A stretch of DNA of 64,000 nt. Origin: Roseiarcus sp963749715. GTDB taxonomy: Bacteria; Pseudomonadota; Alphaproteobacteria; Rhizobiales; Beijerinckiaceae. The notes beneath the pieces are model-generated. The model saw nothing but the letters and a program-made list of their open reading frames with translations, was not told the origin of the DNA and made no database searches. The stretch spans positions 207,640-271,639 of the forward strand of contig CAVVNR010000005.1 in the NCBI GenBank assembly GCA_963749715.1. The letters run 5' to 3'. Made by a program: the position numbers and the translations under genes. Positions 1 to 9,785 of the stretch are shown one piece after another. The first letter of the stretch is position 1; each line of letters opens with the position of its first letter.

Positions 1-1216
1 CAGTCGTTGAGCTTGCCGGTCAGCTTGGCCCGCTCGGGCGGGGCGAGGTCGAGGATGCGGCGGCGAACGCCGGACTGGATGGCGAACCGTTCGTGAGCGG
101 CGTCGGTGCAAGTTCGGCTGAGGGCGGCGAGGCGAGAGCGCGCGGCATCGTCCATCTCCGGGATCGGAAGCTTTTGAATGTATATTGCTTGCAATAAGAT
201 GCGCCACTTGCCCCCGCGAAGAGCGGTTGCCTCTCCAAAGAGGAAGAACCACGCAGGCTTTGAATTGAGGATAGCTAAGAGGACAGAATCGTCAGTTGGA
301 ATACAAAACATAGTTTTATTTATCAAAGCCCCAGATAAGTCTACTGCGAATTTCGGGCCTTGAGAAATTTCCGGATATACAATTTTAGACTGTCGATAAT
401 CGAGGCTGATAGTTCATTTGTGCTTGCTGTAATTCGTACCACTCTTGAACGGTTGCCCGCTCTTCAAGCTTCTCCTTGCATCAAGCCAGCCAGTCTCGGA
501 GTGCTTGATAGTCATTGATATGAACCGCTCCCTTCGGGATGTTAATCAGGAAGAGACCTTGCGGTTCAACTCGCCAACGGGCAATGTCGTCGCCCTCAAT
601 GAATTTCTCAATCAGCTCCGCCGACTTCGGGTCCGCCGCGATGAGCCGGTCGCGCGTCGGCGTGTCGATGATGAACGCCTCGTTCAGCCCGGTCTTGATG
701 CCATAGAGAGGCGCCCGTAAACCTCGCCGAGCGTCTTGCGTCCCGCAACGATCTTGTCGCGTAGCGTGGCGAGCGGCTCGTCCTCGAACTGCCAGGAGCC
801 CGCGCCTAACCGCGCGCGTGGCATCGGCCGGGCGCGTTCATTGAAGGCGAGGCCCAAGTCTGTCGGTAACGCGCCCAGTTTCAGAAACGACAGAGTCCCC
901 GCCTTGCCGTCGCCGCCTTTGCGCAGCGTCAGGATCGCGGGATAGGTGGTGACTCCCTCGAACACTTGCACATCGCCGAAGTCGATCACGCTTTCGACCT
1001 GAACGCCGTCGGTCAGGAAAACGCGCAGGTTCTCGCCCGACCCGGTTCGGAAGAAGGTCGAAGAGGAGATGAACCCGAGCCGACCGCCGTTTCTGAGGAG
1101 CTTGACGCTACGCTCGTAGAAATAGGCGTAGAGATCGGTCCGGTCCGCCGCCACGATGTAATTGTCCGCCAACCATGGCTTGATTGGCTTGAGCAATTCC
1201 ATCCGCACACCGAGTG
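1..1216 (-). pseudogene. Type IIG (Eco57I-like) restriction-modification methylase, decayed C-terminal part
   Basis: The reverse strand encodes the last part of an Eco57I/TaqI-type N6-adenine methylase with its specificity region. Recognisable stretches are ELLKPIKPWLADN and LGFISSSTFFRTGSGEN (about 1,200-1,050), IKTGLNEAFIIDTPTRDRL (about 700-640), KEKLEERATVQEWYELQQAQ (about 480-420) and SKIVYPEISQGPKFAVDLSG (about 385-330). The frame breaks near 700 (one C missing from a CCC run gives YGRPLYGIKTG), there is an in-frame TGA at 481-483, and another break lies near 390. The 5' end is lost: homology begins at VRMELL (about 1,216), just after where the catalytic NPPY motif should be, and 13 bases from the stop of the neighbouring efflux gene. 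The 3' end runs off the window. Family recognition is by motif only. Nonsense, frameshift and truncation together argue for true decay. Confidence 0.8.
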
Positions 1217-1226
1217 GCTTTTGACG

Positions 1227-4200
1227 TTAGCGTGCGCGGGCCATCGGCGCGGAGCCGGCGCGGAGGTAGTAGCGGCGCCACAAGCCCGCGAGCCACCCGC
1301 CGAAATTGTCGAGATAGATGAAAACCACTGGGGTCGTGTACAACGTCAGAGCCTGACTGACGATGAGACCGCCGACGATGGTGATCCCGAGCGGATGCCT
1401 GAGCTCCGAGCCTTCGCCGGTTCCGAACGCCAGCGGCAGCGCGCCGAACAGCGCGGCGAAAGTCGTCATCATGATCGGCCGAAAGCGCAGGAGGCAAGCC
1501 TCCTCGATCGCCTCACGCGCGTTGCCTCCAGCGCGCCCTGCCTCGAGCGCGAAGTCGACCATCATGATCGCGTTCTTCTTGACGATGCCTATCAACAAGA
1601 GAACGCCGATCGCGGCAATGATCGTGAATTGAACGTCGAACAGCCAAAGCGCCAGCGCCGCGCCGACGCTGGCTGAGAATAGAGTCGAGAGGATGGTGAT
1701 TGGATGAATCAGGCTCTCGTAGAGAATCCCGAGCACGATATAGATCGTGACGATTGCGGCGCCGAACAGGAGCGGCATGCTCGACTGCGATTGCTGATAG
1801 GTCGCGGCGGTGCCGGCGAAGGCCCCGCGGACGGTCGACGGCATGCCGATGCGCTCAATCGCGTTGTCGATCTCCGTCTTGGCCTCGCTGAGCGAGCGGC
1901 CCGCGGCGAGGTTGAATGAGATCGTGGTCGCCGCGAACGGTCCCTGATGATTGACGCTAAGCGGCGTGTGGCCCGGAGCAAAATGGGCGAAGGCCGACAG
2001 CGGAACCATCGTCTCAAGCGAGGTCGTAACCGCCGCGCCAGTCGAAGCGGACGAATGACCGCTCGACGCGAGCGCGTTGGTGGCGAGGTTGCGCGCTGAA
2101 GTCGGCCGCGATCGACGCCGCCGTGCTTTGCGCACCGGTCGAGGAGACGTAATCGCCGGCCGCGATTCCGGTCTGCTGAACGCCGGTCGGAACGGCGCCT
2201 GAGGTCGAGACGTAAACTTGATCGAGCGTGCGCGGATCCTGCCAATAGCGCGGCGCGACCTCCATCACGACATGATATTGGTTAAGCGGGTTGTAGATCG
2301 TTGACACCTGGCGCTGGCCGAAAGCATCGTAGAGCGTGTTGTCGATCGAGCTCAGCGTCAGGCCGAGGCGCATCGCGGTGTCGCGATCGATCGTGACGTT
2401 GGTCTGCAGGCCCCCCATCTGTTGATCGGAATTGACGTCCTTGACGATGTCGCTCGCCATCAGCGCCTGGGTCAGCTTGGGCGCCCACGCATAGAGTTCC
2501 GCCGTATCGTCGGAGAGAAGCGTATATTGATAGGTCGAGTTGCTCTGCCGCCCGCCGGCTCTCAGGTCGGACACGGCGACCATGAACAGCCGCGCGCCCG
2601 CGACTTGCGCCAGCTTCGGGCGCAGCCGGGTCACGACCTCGTCGGCGGTGACTTTGCGTTCGGAAAACGGCTTCAGCGACGAGTAGAGGAAGCCGGAGTT
2701 GGTCGACCGTCCGCCGGTGAACCCGACGACGCTCTCGACCGCGGGGTCCTCCTGCACGATGTCCTGCAATTGGGTGAACTTCGTCTTCATCGCCTGGAAG
2801 GAGATGCTTTGGTCGGCCTGGATCGAGCCGATGATGAGGCCCGTGTCCTGCACTGGAAATAAGCCGTAGTTCATATGATAGCGGAACATGTAGTAGTTGA
2901 GCCCGATCGTGGCCAATAGGGAGAGCGCGACGGTCCCCGGGTGGCGAAGCGCGATGCGCAATGTCGATCGATAGAACGCAAGCATCGCATCGAAGATGCG
3001 CTCCGTCGCCCGATAGAGACGTCCGTGCTCGACGTTCGGCCCCTGCGGCAAAATGAGCGCGCACATCATCGGAGTCGTCGTCAGCGAGACGACCATCGAG
3101 ATCATGACAGCTACCGACAACGTCAGGGCGAATTCGGTGAACAGGCGCCCGACGATGCCGCCGAAGAACAGGAGTGGCGCGAACACCGCGATCAGCGACA
3201 GGCTGATCGAGATGACGGTGAAACCCACTTCGCCCGCGCCCCGGATCGCCGCCTGAACGCGGGGCATGCCCTGTTCGAGATAGCGCGAAATGTTCTCGAG
3301 CACGACGATGGCGTCGTCCACCACGAAGCCTGTCGAAATCGTCAGCGCCATCAGCGACAGGTTGTCGAGGCTGAAGCCGAGCAGATACATTACCCCGAAC
3401 GAGCCGATGATCGAGGTTGGCACCGCGACGCTCGGGATCGCCGCCGCCCGCACGCTGCGTAGGAACGCGAACACCACCAGAATGACCAGCACGACAGCGA
3501 TGACCAGCGTTTTCTCGGTGTCGTGCAATGACTGCCGGATGGTCTTCGACCGGTCGACGGCGACGGTGAGGTCGATATCGCCCGGCAGCGACGCGATCAG
3601 GCGCGGCAGCTCGGCCCGGACGCCGTCGACGGCCTGGATGATGTTCGCGCCCGGTTGACGCGACAGAATCACCGCGACGCCGGGCTTGCCATTGACCAGC
3701 CCGGCGTTTCGCAGGTCCTCGACCGAATCGACGACCTCGGCGACGTCCGAGAGCCGGACCGGGGCGCGATTTCGGTAGGCAATCACGAGATCGCGATACT
3801 GCGCGGCGTGCGACGCCTGATCGTTGGCGTAGATCTGATAGTGGTTGTCGTCGTCTTCGATCGCGCCCTTAGGGCTGTTGGCGTTTGCGGACGCGAGCGC
3901 CGCGCGGATGTCCTCGAGGCCGATGCCATAGTGGAAGATCGCCCCGGGGTTGATCTCGACGCGCACCGCCGGCAGAGCCGCGCCGGAAATGTCGACCTCG
4001 CCGATGCCGGAAAGCTGCGACAGCCGCTGCTGGAGGACGTTGGAAGCGAGATCGTAGAGCTGCCCCGCGGTATGCGTGGTCGACGACATGGCGATGACCA
4101 TGATCGGAGCGTCGGCCGGATTGACCTTATGATAGGTCGGATTCTGGCGCAGGCTGGTCGGCAGGTCGACCCGGGCGGCGACGATGGCCGCCTGGACGTC

Positions 4201-4524
4201 GCGCGCCGCGCCGTCGATGTCGCGGTCGAGGCCGAACTGGAGGGTGATGCGGGTCGAGCCGAGCGTGCTCTGCGACGACATCTCGTTGACGTCGGCGATC
4301 TGACCCAGATGCCGCTCGAGGGGGGCGGCGACCGAAGTCGCCATCGTGTCGGGGCTCGCCCCAGGCATGGACGCCTGAACCGAGATGACCGGAAAGTCCA
4401 CCTGCGGCAGCGGCGAAACCGGGAGTCGCGAATAGCCGAGGAGTCCGCCGAAGACGATGCCGATCGTCAACAGGATGGTCGCCACCGGGCGGCGAATGAA
4501 GATCTCGGAAAAACGGTTGTTCAC
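1227..4524 (-). CDS. mdtC: RND multidrug efflux permease, MdtC-like (one frameshift)
   Basis: Inner-membrane proton-driven exporter of the RND/HAE-1 type, second permease of an MdtABC-style heteromeric pump. The N-terminus (MNNRFSEIFIRRPVATILL) has the family's first membrane helix, followed by the PLPQVDFPVISV and GASPDTMATSVAAPLE segments. The middle has the GFVVDDAIVVLENISR helix of the proton relay, and the C-terminal half has VLLLIGIVKKNAIMMVDFAL. The gene starts inside the stop of mdtB (ATGA overlap, 4,521-4,524), so the two are translationally coupled. The frame breaks at 2,098-2,103: reading GACTTC as GACTC on the coding strand joins AASIAAD to SARNLATNAL and gives a protein of about 1,098 residues. 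A Ser/Ala/Thr-rich insert around the break makes it slightly longer than usual. I consider the break a likely sequence error. Confidence 0.85.
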
Positions 4525-7500
4525 GGCGCTTCGGTCGCCAGCGCCGAATCGGCGGCGCCCATGCCGAAGCGCTCGCCGAGCCGCTCGAAGAAGAGATAGA
4601 TGACTGGCGTCGTATAGAGCGTCAGCACCTGGCTGAAGGCGAGGCCGCCGACGATGGCGAGCCCCAGCGGACGTCGAAGCTCGGAGCCGACGCCGGTTCC
4701 CAGCATGAGCGGCAGCGCGCCGAAAATCGCCGCCACTGTGGTCATGAGAATCGGCCTCAGGCGCAGGAGGCAGGCCTGATAGATCGCCTCGCGCGCCGGC
4801 AGGCCTTGCTGGCGCTGCGCCTCGAGCGCGAAGTCGATCATCATGATCGCGTTCTTCTTGACGATGCCGATCAGGAGCACGATGCCGATGACGCCGATGA
4901 TGTCGAGCCCGGCCCCCGCCGCATTGAGCGTCAACAGCGCGCCGATGCCAGCGGACGGCAGGGTGGTCAAGATCGTGATCGGGTGGATGAAGCTCTCGTA
5001 GAGCACGCCCAGCACGATATACATGGCCGCGATCGCCGCCGCGAGCAGGAACACCTCGTTCGACAGCGCCGACTGGAAGGCTTGCGCCGCGCCCTGGAAG
5101 CTGACGGCAAAGCTCGGCGGCAGGCCGATCTCCTTGAGCGCCCCGCCGATCTCGTCAACCGCCTCTCCGAGCGAAGCCCCCGGCGCAAGATTGAACGAGA
5201 TCGTGGTAACCGGGAACTGCTTCAGATGCGAGATCTGCAGCGGCGCGGTCTTGACGGTGAAATTGGCGACCGAGTCGAGCGGCGTCTGGCCAGTGGTTGA
5301 CGCGGCCGAGGGCAGGTAGAGCGAATCGAGCGACTTCGTCGACCGCGCCATGTTCGGATCGACGTCCAGGATGACCCGATATTGGTTGCTCTGGGTGAAG
5401 ATGGTCGAGATGATGCGCTGGCCGTAGGCGTCGTAGAGCGCATTGTCGACGATCGCGGGCGTAATGCCGAAGCGCGCGGCGTTGGCGCGGTCGAGATCGA
5501 CCATCACCGAGCGCCCGTCCGGCTGAAGGTCGCTTGCGACATCGACGATCGACTTGATCTGGCCGAGACGCACGAGCACCTTGGGCGTCCAGGTCTGCAG
5601 CGTCGCCAGATCCTGGTTCTCGAGCGTGAACTGATACTGGGTCGCGCTGACCGCGGTGTCGATCGAGAGGTCCTGGACCGGCTGCATGAACAGCGATATT
5701 CCCGGCACGCTCGCGGTCTCCTGCTGGAGCCGCCGGATGATCTCGCTCGCCGTCGCCTCCCGCTGGCTATGCGGCTTCAGATTGATGAGGAAGCGGCCGG
5801 AGTTGAGGGTGACGTTCGAGCCGTCGACGCCGATGAAGGAGGACAGGCTCTCGACGTCCGGATCCGCGAGGATCGCTTTCGCCAGCGCCTGCTGATGGTC
5901 CGCCATCTGGTCGAACGAGATCGCCTCCGCCGCCTGGGTTACGCCCTGGATGACGCCGGTGTCCTGAATGGGAAAGAAGCCCTTTGGAATCGTCACATAG
6001 AGGTAGCCGGTGAGCAGGAAAGTGCCGAGCGCCACCAGCAGCATGACGCCCTGATGATTGAGCACGACGCGGAGCGTCGAGGCGTAGAAACGGGTCAGCG
6101 CGCGGAAGAACCGCCCGCCGCTCGCTTCGCCGCCTCCCCCATGCGGACGCAGGAGCTTGGCGCACAGCATCGGCACCAGGGTCAGCGACACTATGGCGGA
6201 GATGATGATGGTGGCCGCAAGCGTGATCGCAAACTCATGGAAGAGGCGCCCGACGACATCGCCCATGAAGAGAAGCGGTATCAGAACCGCGATCAGCGAC
6301 ACGGTGAGCGAAATGATGGTGAAGCCGATTTGAGCCGACCCTTTCATCGCCGCATCGTAGGGGCTGTCGCCTTCCTCGAGAAAGCGGGCGATGTTCTCGA
6401 TCACCACGATCGCATCGTCGACCACAAAGCCGGTGGCGATGGTCAGCGCCATCAGCGACAGATTGTCGAGGCTGAACCCGGCCTGGTACATGATCGCCAG
6501 CGCCCCGATCAGCGATAGCGGCACCGACAGGCTCGGAATGATGGTCGCCGGGATGTTGCGCAGAAACAGAAATATGACCATCACAACGAGGCCGACAGCG
6601 AGCGAAAGCTCGAATTCCACGTCCTCTACCGAGGCCCGGATGGTGACAGTGCGGTCCGTCAGCGGCGTGACCGTGATCGCCGCTGGGAGCGACTGGCTGA
6701 GCGAGGGCAATATCTTCTTGATGCTGTCGACAACCTGGATGACATTCGCGCCGGGCTGGCGCTGGATGTTGACGATCAGCGCCGGCTTGGTGTTCATCCA
6801 CGCTCGCAACTTGCTGTTCTCCGGCGCGATCTCGACCCTCGCGACGTCGGACAGCAAGACCGGCGCGTTGTTGCGGTAGGCGATGACCGACTTCGCATAG
6901 TCGTTCGGATCGCGGATCTGATCATTGGCGTTGATTGCCGAGGATTGCGCCGGCCCGTCGAAATTTCCCTTCGGCGTGTTGACGTTGAGATTGGCGATCG
7001 TCGTGCGCAAGTCGTCGAGGTTGATGCCGACGCCCGCAAGGGCGAGAGGATTGACGTGGATGCGGACTGCGGGGCGCTGCCCGCCGGAGATCGAAACCAA
7101 TCCGACGCCGGGCAATTGCGACAGTTTCGGAACCAGCCGGGTCTCGATCATGTCCTCGACCTCGGTCAACTTCATCGAGTCCGAAGCGACGCCGAGCGTC
7201 AGGATCGGCGCGTCGGCCGGATTGACCTTGGCGTAGATGGGTGGCGCCGGCAGATCGGCGGGCAAAAGATTGCCGGCTGCGTTGATCGCCGCCTGCACTT
7301 CCTGCTCGGCGACGTCGAGGCCGATGTCGAGGCCGAATCGTAAGGTGATGACCGACGAACCGGCCGAGCTTGCCGACATCATCTGGCTCAGGCTCGGCAT
7401 CTGGCCGAATTGCCGCTCGAGCGGCGCCGTCACCGACGAAGTCATCACCTCCGGGCTCGCCCCGGGATAAAAGGTCTGGACCTGGATCGTGGGATAGTCG

Positions 7501-7619
7501 ACTTCGGGCAGGGCCGAGAGCGGCAAGAAGCGGAAGGCCACGATCCCGACGATCATGATCGCGATCATCAACAGGCTGGTCGCGACCGGACGATCGATGA
7601 AGATGCGGGACGGGTTCAC
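4521..7619 (-). CDS. mdtB: RND multidrug efflux permease, MdtB-like
   Basis: A complete 1,032-residue RND permease. It begins MNPSRIFIDRPVATSLLMIA, typical of MdtB, and carries two large periplasmic loops, twelve predicted membrane helices, the proton-relay helix GFVVDDAIVVIENIARFLEE and the conserved VLLIGIVKKNAIMMIDFALEA segment. MdtB and MdtC normally form a heterotrimer fed by the MdtA adaptor and an outer-membrane channel, which is not encoded in this window. It starts 25 bases after the mdtA stop and overlaps mdtC by four bases, so mdtA-mdtB-mdtC form one transcription unit. In other bacteria the substrates include bile salts and novobiocin-like drugs; nothing here fixes the substrate. 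Confidence 0.92.
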   Translation of the reverse strand: MNPSRIFIDRPVATSLLMIAIMIVGIVAFRFLPLSALPEVDYPTIQVQTFYPGASPEVMTSSVTAPLERQFGQMPSLSQMMSASSAGSSVITLRFGLDIGLDVAEQEVQAAINAAGNLLPADLPAPPIYAKVNPADAPILTLGVASDSMKLTEVEDMIETRLVPKLSQLPGVGLVSISGGQRPAVRIHVNPLALAGVGINLDDLRTTIANLNVNTPKGNFDGPAQSSAINANDQIRDPNDYAKSVIAYRNNAPVLLSDVARVEIAPENSKLRAWMNTKPALIVNIQRQPGANVIQVVDSIKKILPSLSQSLPAAITVTPLTDRTVTIRASVEDVEFELSLAVGLVVMVIFLFLRNIPATIIPSLSVPLSLIGALAIMYQAGFSLDNLSLMALTIATGFVVDDAIVVIENIARFLEEGDSPYDAAMKGSAQIGFTIISLTVSLIAVLIPLLFMGDVVGRLFHEFAITLAATIIISAIVSLTLVPMLCAKLLRPHGGGGEASGGRFFRALTRFYASTLRVVLNHQGVMLLVALGTFLLTGYLYVTIPKGFFPIQDTGVIQGVTQAAEAISFDQMADHQQALAKAILADPDVESLSSFIGVDGSNVTLNSGRFLINLKPHSQREATASEIIRRLQQETASVPGISLFMQPVQDLSIDTAVSATQYQFTLENQDLATLQTWTPKVLVRLGQIKSIVDVASDLQPDGRSVMVDLDRANAARFGITPAIVDNALYDAYGQRIISTIFTQSNQYRVILDVDPNMARSTKSLDSLYLPSAASTTGQTPLDSVANFTVKTAPLQISHLKQFPVTTISFNLAPGASLGEAVDEIGGALKEIGLPPSFAVSFQGAAQAFQSALSNEVFLLAAAIAAMYIVLGVLYESFIHPITILTTLPSAGIGALLTLNAAGAGLDIIGVIGIVLLIGIVKKNAIMMIDFALEAQRQQGLPAREAIYQACLLRLRPILMTTVAAIFGALPLMLGTGVGSELRRPLGLAIVGGLAFSQVLTLYTTPVIYLFFERLGERFGMGAADSALATEAP

Positions 7620-7644
7620 CGCCCCGCCCCGAAGCGCGGTAGAG

Positions 7645-9156
7645 TCATTGCGCCGCGCCTTGCGTGGTCGCCCCGCCCGCCGCCGGACGCTGGGTCGTCG
7701 TGCCCGCCGGCGACCCGCCCTGCGTCGATGCGCCGGCCGTCGGCGCGCCCGGGGTCGTCGGGCCGTCTGGAGGCGTTTGGCTGGCTGGAGCGGCGGCGGG
7801 CGCGCGAGGTCCGTCTCCGGTCCCGGGCTGGTCCTGGCGATGCCGATGATGCTGGCCGCCGCCGTTGGCCGATCCGGCCTCGGGTCCTCCGGCGCCTTGC
7901 TCGAGCCCCTCGCCGGCCGCGGCTTGCGCGCCAGGGCTCGGAGGACCGTCGACGACCTTGACTTTCGCGCCGTCGCGCAGACGGTCGACGCCGTCGATCA
8001 CCACCTTGTCGTCCGCCTTGAGGCCCGTCGTGATCACGGTGTTCTTGCCGTTGCCCGGCCCTGTGACGATGTCGCGTTTGGAGACCGTCGAATCGTCATT
8101 GAGCAGATAGACGAAATTGCCCGATGCGCCGAGCTGGATCGCCGCGTTGGGGGCGAGCGTCGCTCCGGTCATGGTGTCGACCAGGAGGCGGACGTTGACG
8201 AACTGTTGCGGGAACAGAACGGCGCGTGGGTTGGCGAACGTCGCCCGCATCCTGATCGTGCCGGTGGTGATGTCGATCTGGCTGTCGTAGGTGGTGAGGG
8301 TCCCGGTGGCGAGCGCGCTGACATTGTCGCGGTCGAGCACCGTGACCTTGAGTTCGGCGCCGGAGTTGAGCCGGGCCGAGATGCGCGGGAGGTTGTCCTC
8401 CGGCGTCGTGAACACGACGCTGATCGGATCGATCTGGGTGATGACGACGATGCCGGTCGTGTCGGATGGCTGCAGGTAGTTGCCGGGGTCGACCAGCCTC
8501 AGGCCGACCCGACCGGTGACCGGCGAAACGATATGGGTATAGGCGACGTTGAGCTCGGCCGTCTTGACCATCGCCTGGTCGGTGGCGATCGCCGCCTTGT
8601 CCTGGGCGACCAGCGCCGCCTGGTCGTCGACCTGCTGGTGGGCGATCGAATCCTGCTTGACGAGCTGTTGATAGCGGGCGAGGTCGCTCTGCGCCTGGCC
8701 AAGCAACGCTGTATCCTTGGCCAGTTGTCCCTGCGCCTGCGCCAGCGCTGCCTCGTACGGGCGCGGATCGATCTGGGCCAGGAAGTCCCCGGCCTTGACG
8801 ATCTGGCCCTCGGTGAAGCCAACGGTCTGCAGGTTGCCGGCGATCTGGGTCTTGACGGTTACGGTCTCGAACGGCGTCACCGTGCCCAGGGCGTCGATGG
8901 TGAGCGGCATGTCGCCCAGGATCACCGGCGCCACGCGCACGGTTTGCGGCGGCTGCGCTGGACGGCCGGAGTCTTGCCCTTCGTTCGTGGATGGTTCGGT
9001 GTTCTCGAATTTCTGCCAGCCGAACACCGCCGCCACGGCCAGCGCCGCGACGATCGCGATCCTCAAACGCAGGCTCCGCCGGCGCGGCGGCCCCGCTTCC
9101 ACGGTCGCGGGGGCCGAGCGTTGCGTGACCTCGTCCGGTTTCAGGGCCTCGTTCAT
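7645..9156 (-). CDS. mdtA: RND periplasmic adaptor (membrane fusion protein), MdtA-like
   Basis: Adaptor linking the MdtBC pump to an outer-membrane channel. The 503-residue product has a basic N-terminus and one membrane anchor at about residues 28-48 (LRIAIVAALAVAAVFGW), a lipoyl-like half (GTVTPFETVTVKTQIAGNL, then GQIVKAGDFLAQIDPRPYE), an alpha-hairpin with the usual QxxLxRYQQL pattern, and the beta-barrel part VSPVTGRVGLRLVDPGNYLQ. From about residue 410 a low-complexity tail of roughly 90 residues rich in Gly, Ala, Pro and Thr follows. It is unlike the usual MdtA C-terminus and probably disordered. First gene of the efflux operon; no regulator gene lies next to it. Confidence 0.88.
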   Translation of the reverse strand: MNEALKPDEVTQRSAPATVEAGPPRRRSLRLRIAIVAALAVAAVFGWQKFENTEPSTNEGQDSGRPAQPPQTVRVAPVILGDMPLTIDALGTVTPFETVTVKTQIAGNLQTVGFTEGQIVKAGDFLAQIDPRPYEAALAQAQGQLAKDTALLGQAQSDLARYQQLVKQDSIAHQQVDDQAALVAQDKAAIATDQAMVKTAELNVAYTHIVSPVTGRVGLRLVDPGNYLQPSDTTGIVVITQIDPISVVFTTPEDNLPRISARLNSGAELKVTVLDRDNVSALATGTLTTYDSQIDITTGTIRMRATFANPRAVLFPQQFVNVRLLVDTMTGATLAPNAAIQLGASGNFVYLLNDDSTVSKRDIVTGPGNGKNTVITTGLKADDKVVIDGVDRLRDGAKVKVVDGPPSPGAQAAAGEGLEQGAGGPEAGSANGGGQHHRHRQDQPGTGDGPRAPAAAPASQTPPDGPTTPGAPTAGASTQGGSPAGTTTQRPAAGGATTQGAAQ

Positions 9157-9254
9157 CCCTAAAGCTCACTTTATCATCACGCCTTGCACGGATAAACGGG
9201 CGAATTCAAATCACGCTAGCGTGCGCGCCGCGGCCCGACTCTGACAATTATGTG

Positions 9255-9600
9255 TCCGCGTCTAACCCAGGGCGAGGTCCTAAATCGTTAAGCGGCGAAC
9301 GCCGAGCGATGACGGTGGCGGTGGAACGCAGATTTTTCCATGTCGGCGATGCGCCAGGCGATCTCCTTTTGCCTCCCCATGCGTGGCGCAAGCCGAAACC
9401 AGATGCAGCTCTCTTTCCGTCGGGCGACCTCTTCGATCCGCAAAGCGTCTTGCCGTCCACGGCGATGACTTCCCGCGCTTGGGCGCGCGGCGAGGCGGCC
9501 CAGAGAGCAAAGCCGCGCTGCAAAGCCTCAGCGTCCAGCAGCCGTATCCTTAGCGGAGGCTGCAACGCGAGGAGCGATTGACCACCGACTTCGCAGGGCT
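9255..9600 (-). mobile_element. ISAs1-family transposase fragment
   Basis: The reverse strand holds a short, frame-broken piece of an ISAs1 (H-repeat) transposase. The hallmark REVIAVDGKTLCGSKR occurs near 9,490-9,440, preceded by an ALQRGFALWAASPRAQA stretch. The following conserved LHLVSACATH lies in a different frame near 9,405. Nothing resembling the family's C-terminal HHRWGVENQLHW segment follows, and I saw no terminal inverted repeats. It is a remnant, not an active element, lying between the efflux operon and the exported-protein gene. Confidence 0.65.
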
Positions 9601-9785
9601 TTTTTCCTTGCATATGCGATCCTCGCGTTGCATCGCCGACACCCGGCGCGCGGGCTTGACAATGAAAGACGTCATGCCGAAGGGTTGTCGATGGATCGAC
9701 ACCGATTTTATTCGATGCTTGCGAGGAGGCGAGGGGAAAACAGCGAGCTACATTCCTTCGCCAACGCTCGGCTGCATGAATACCG

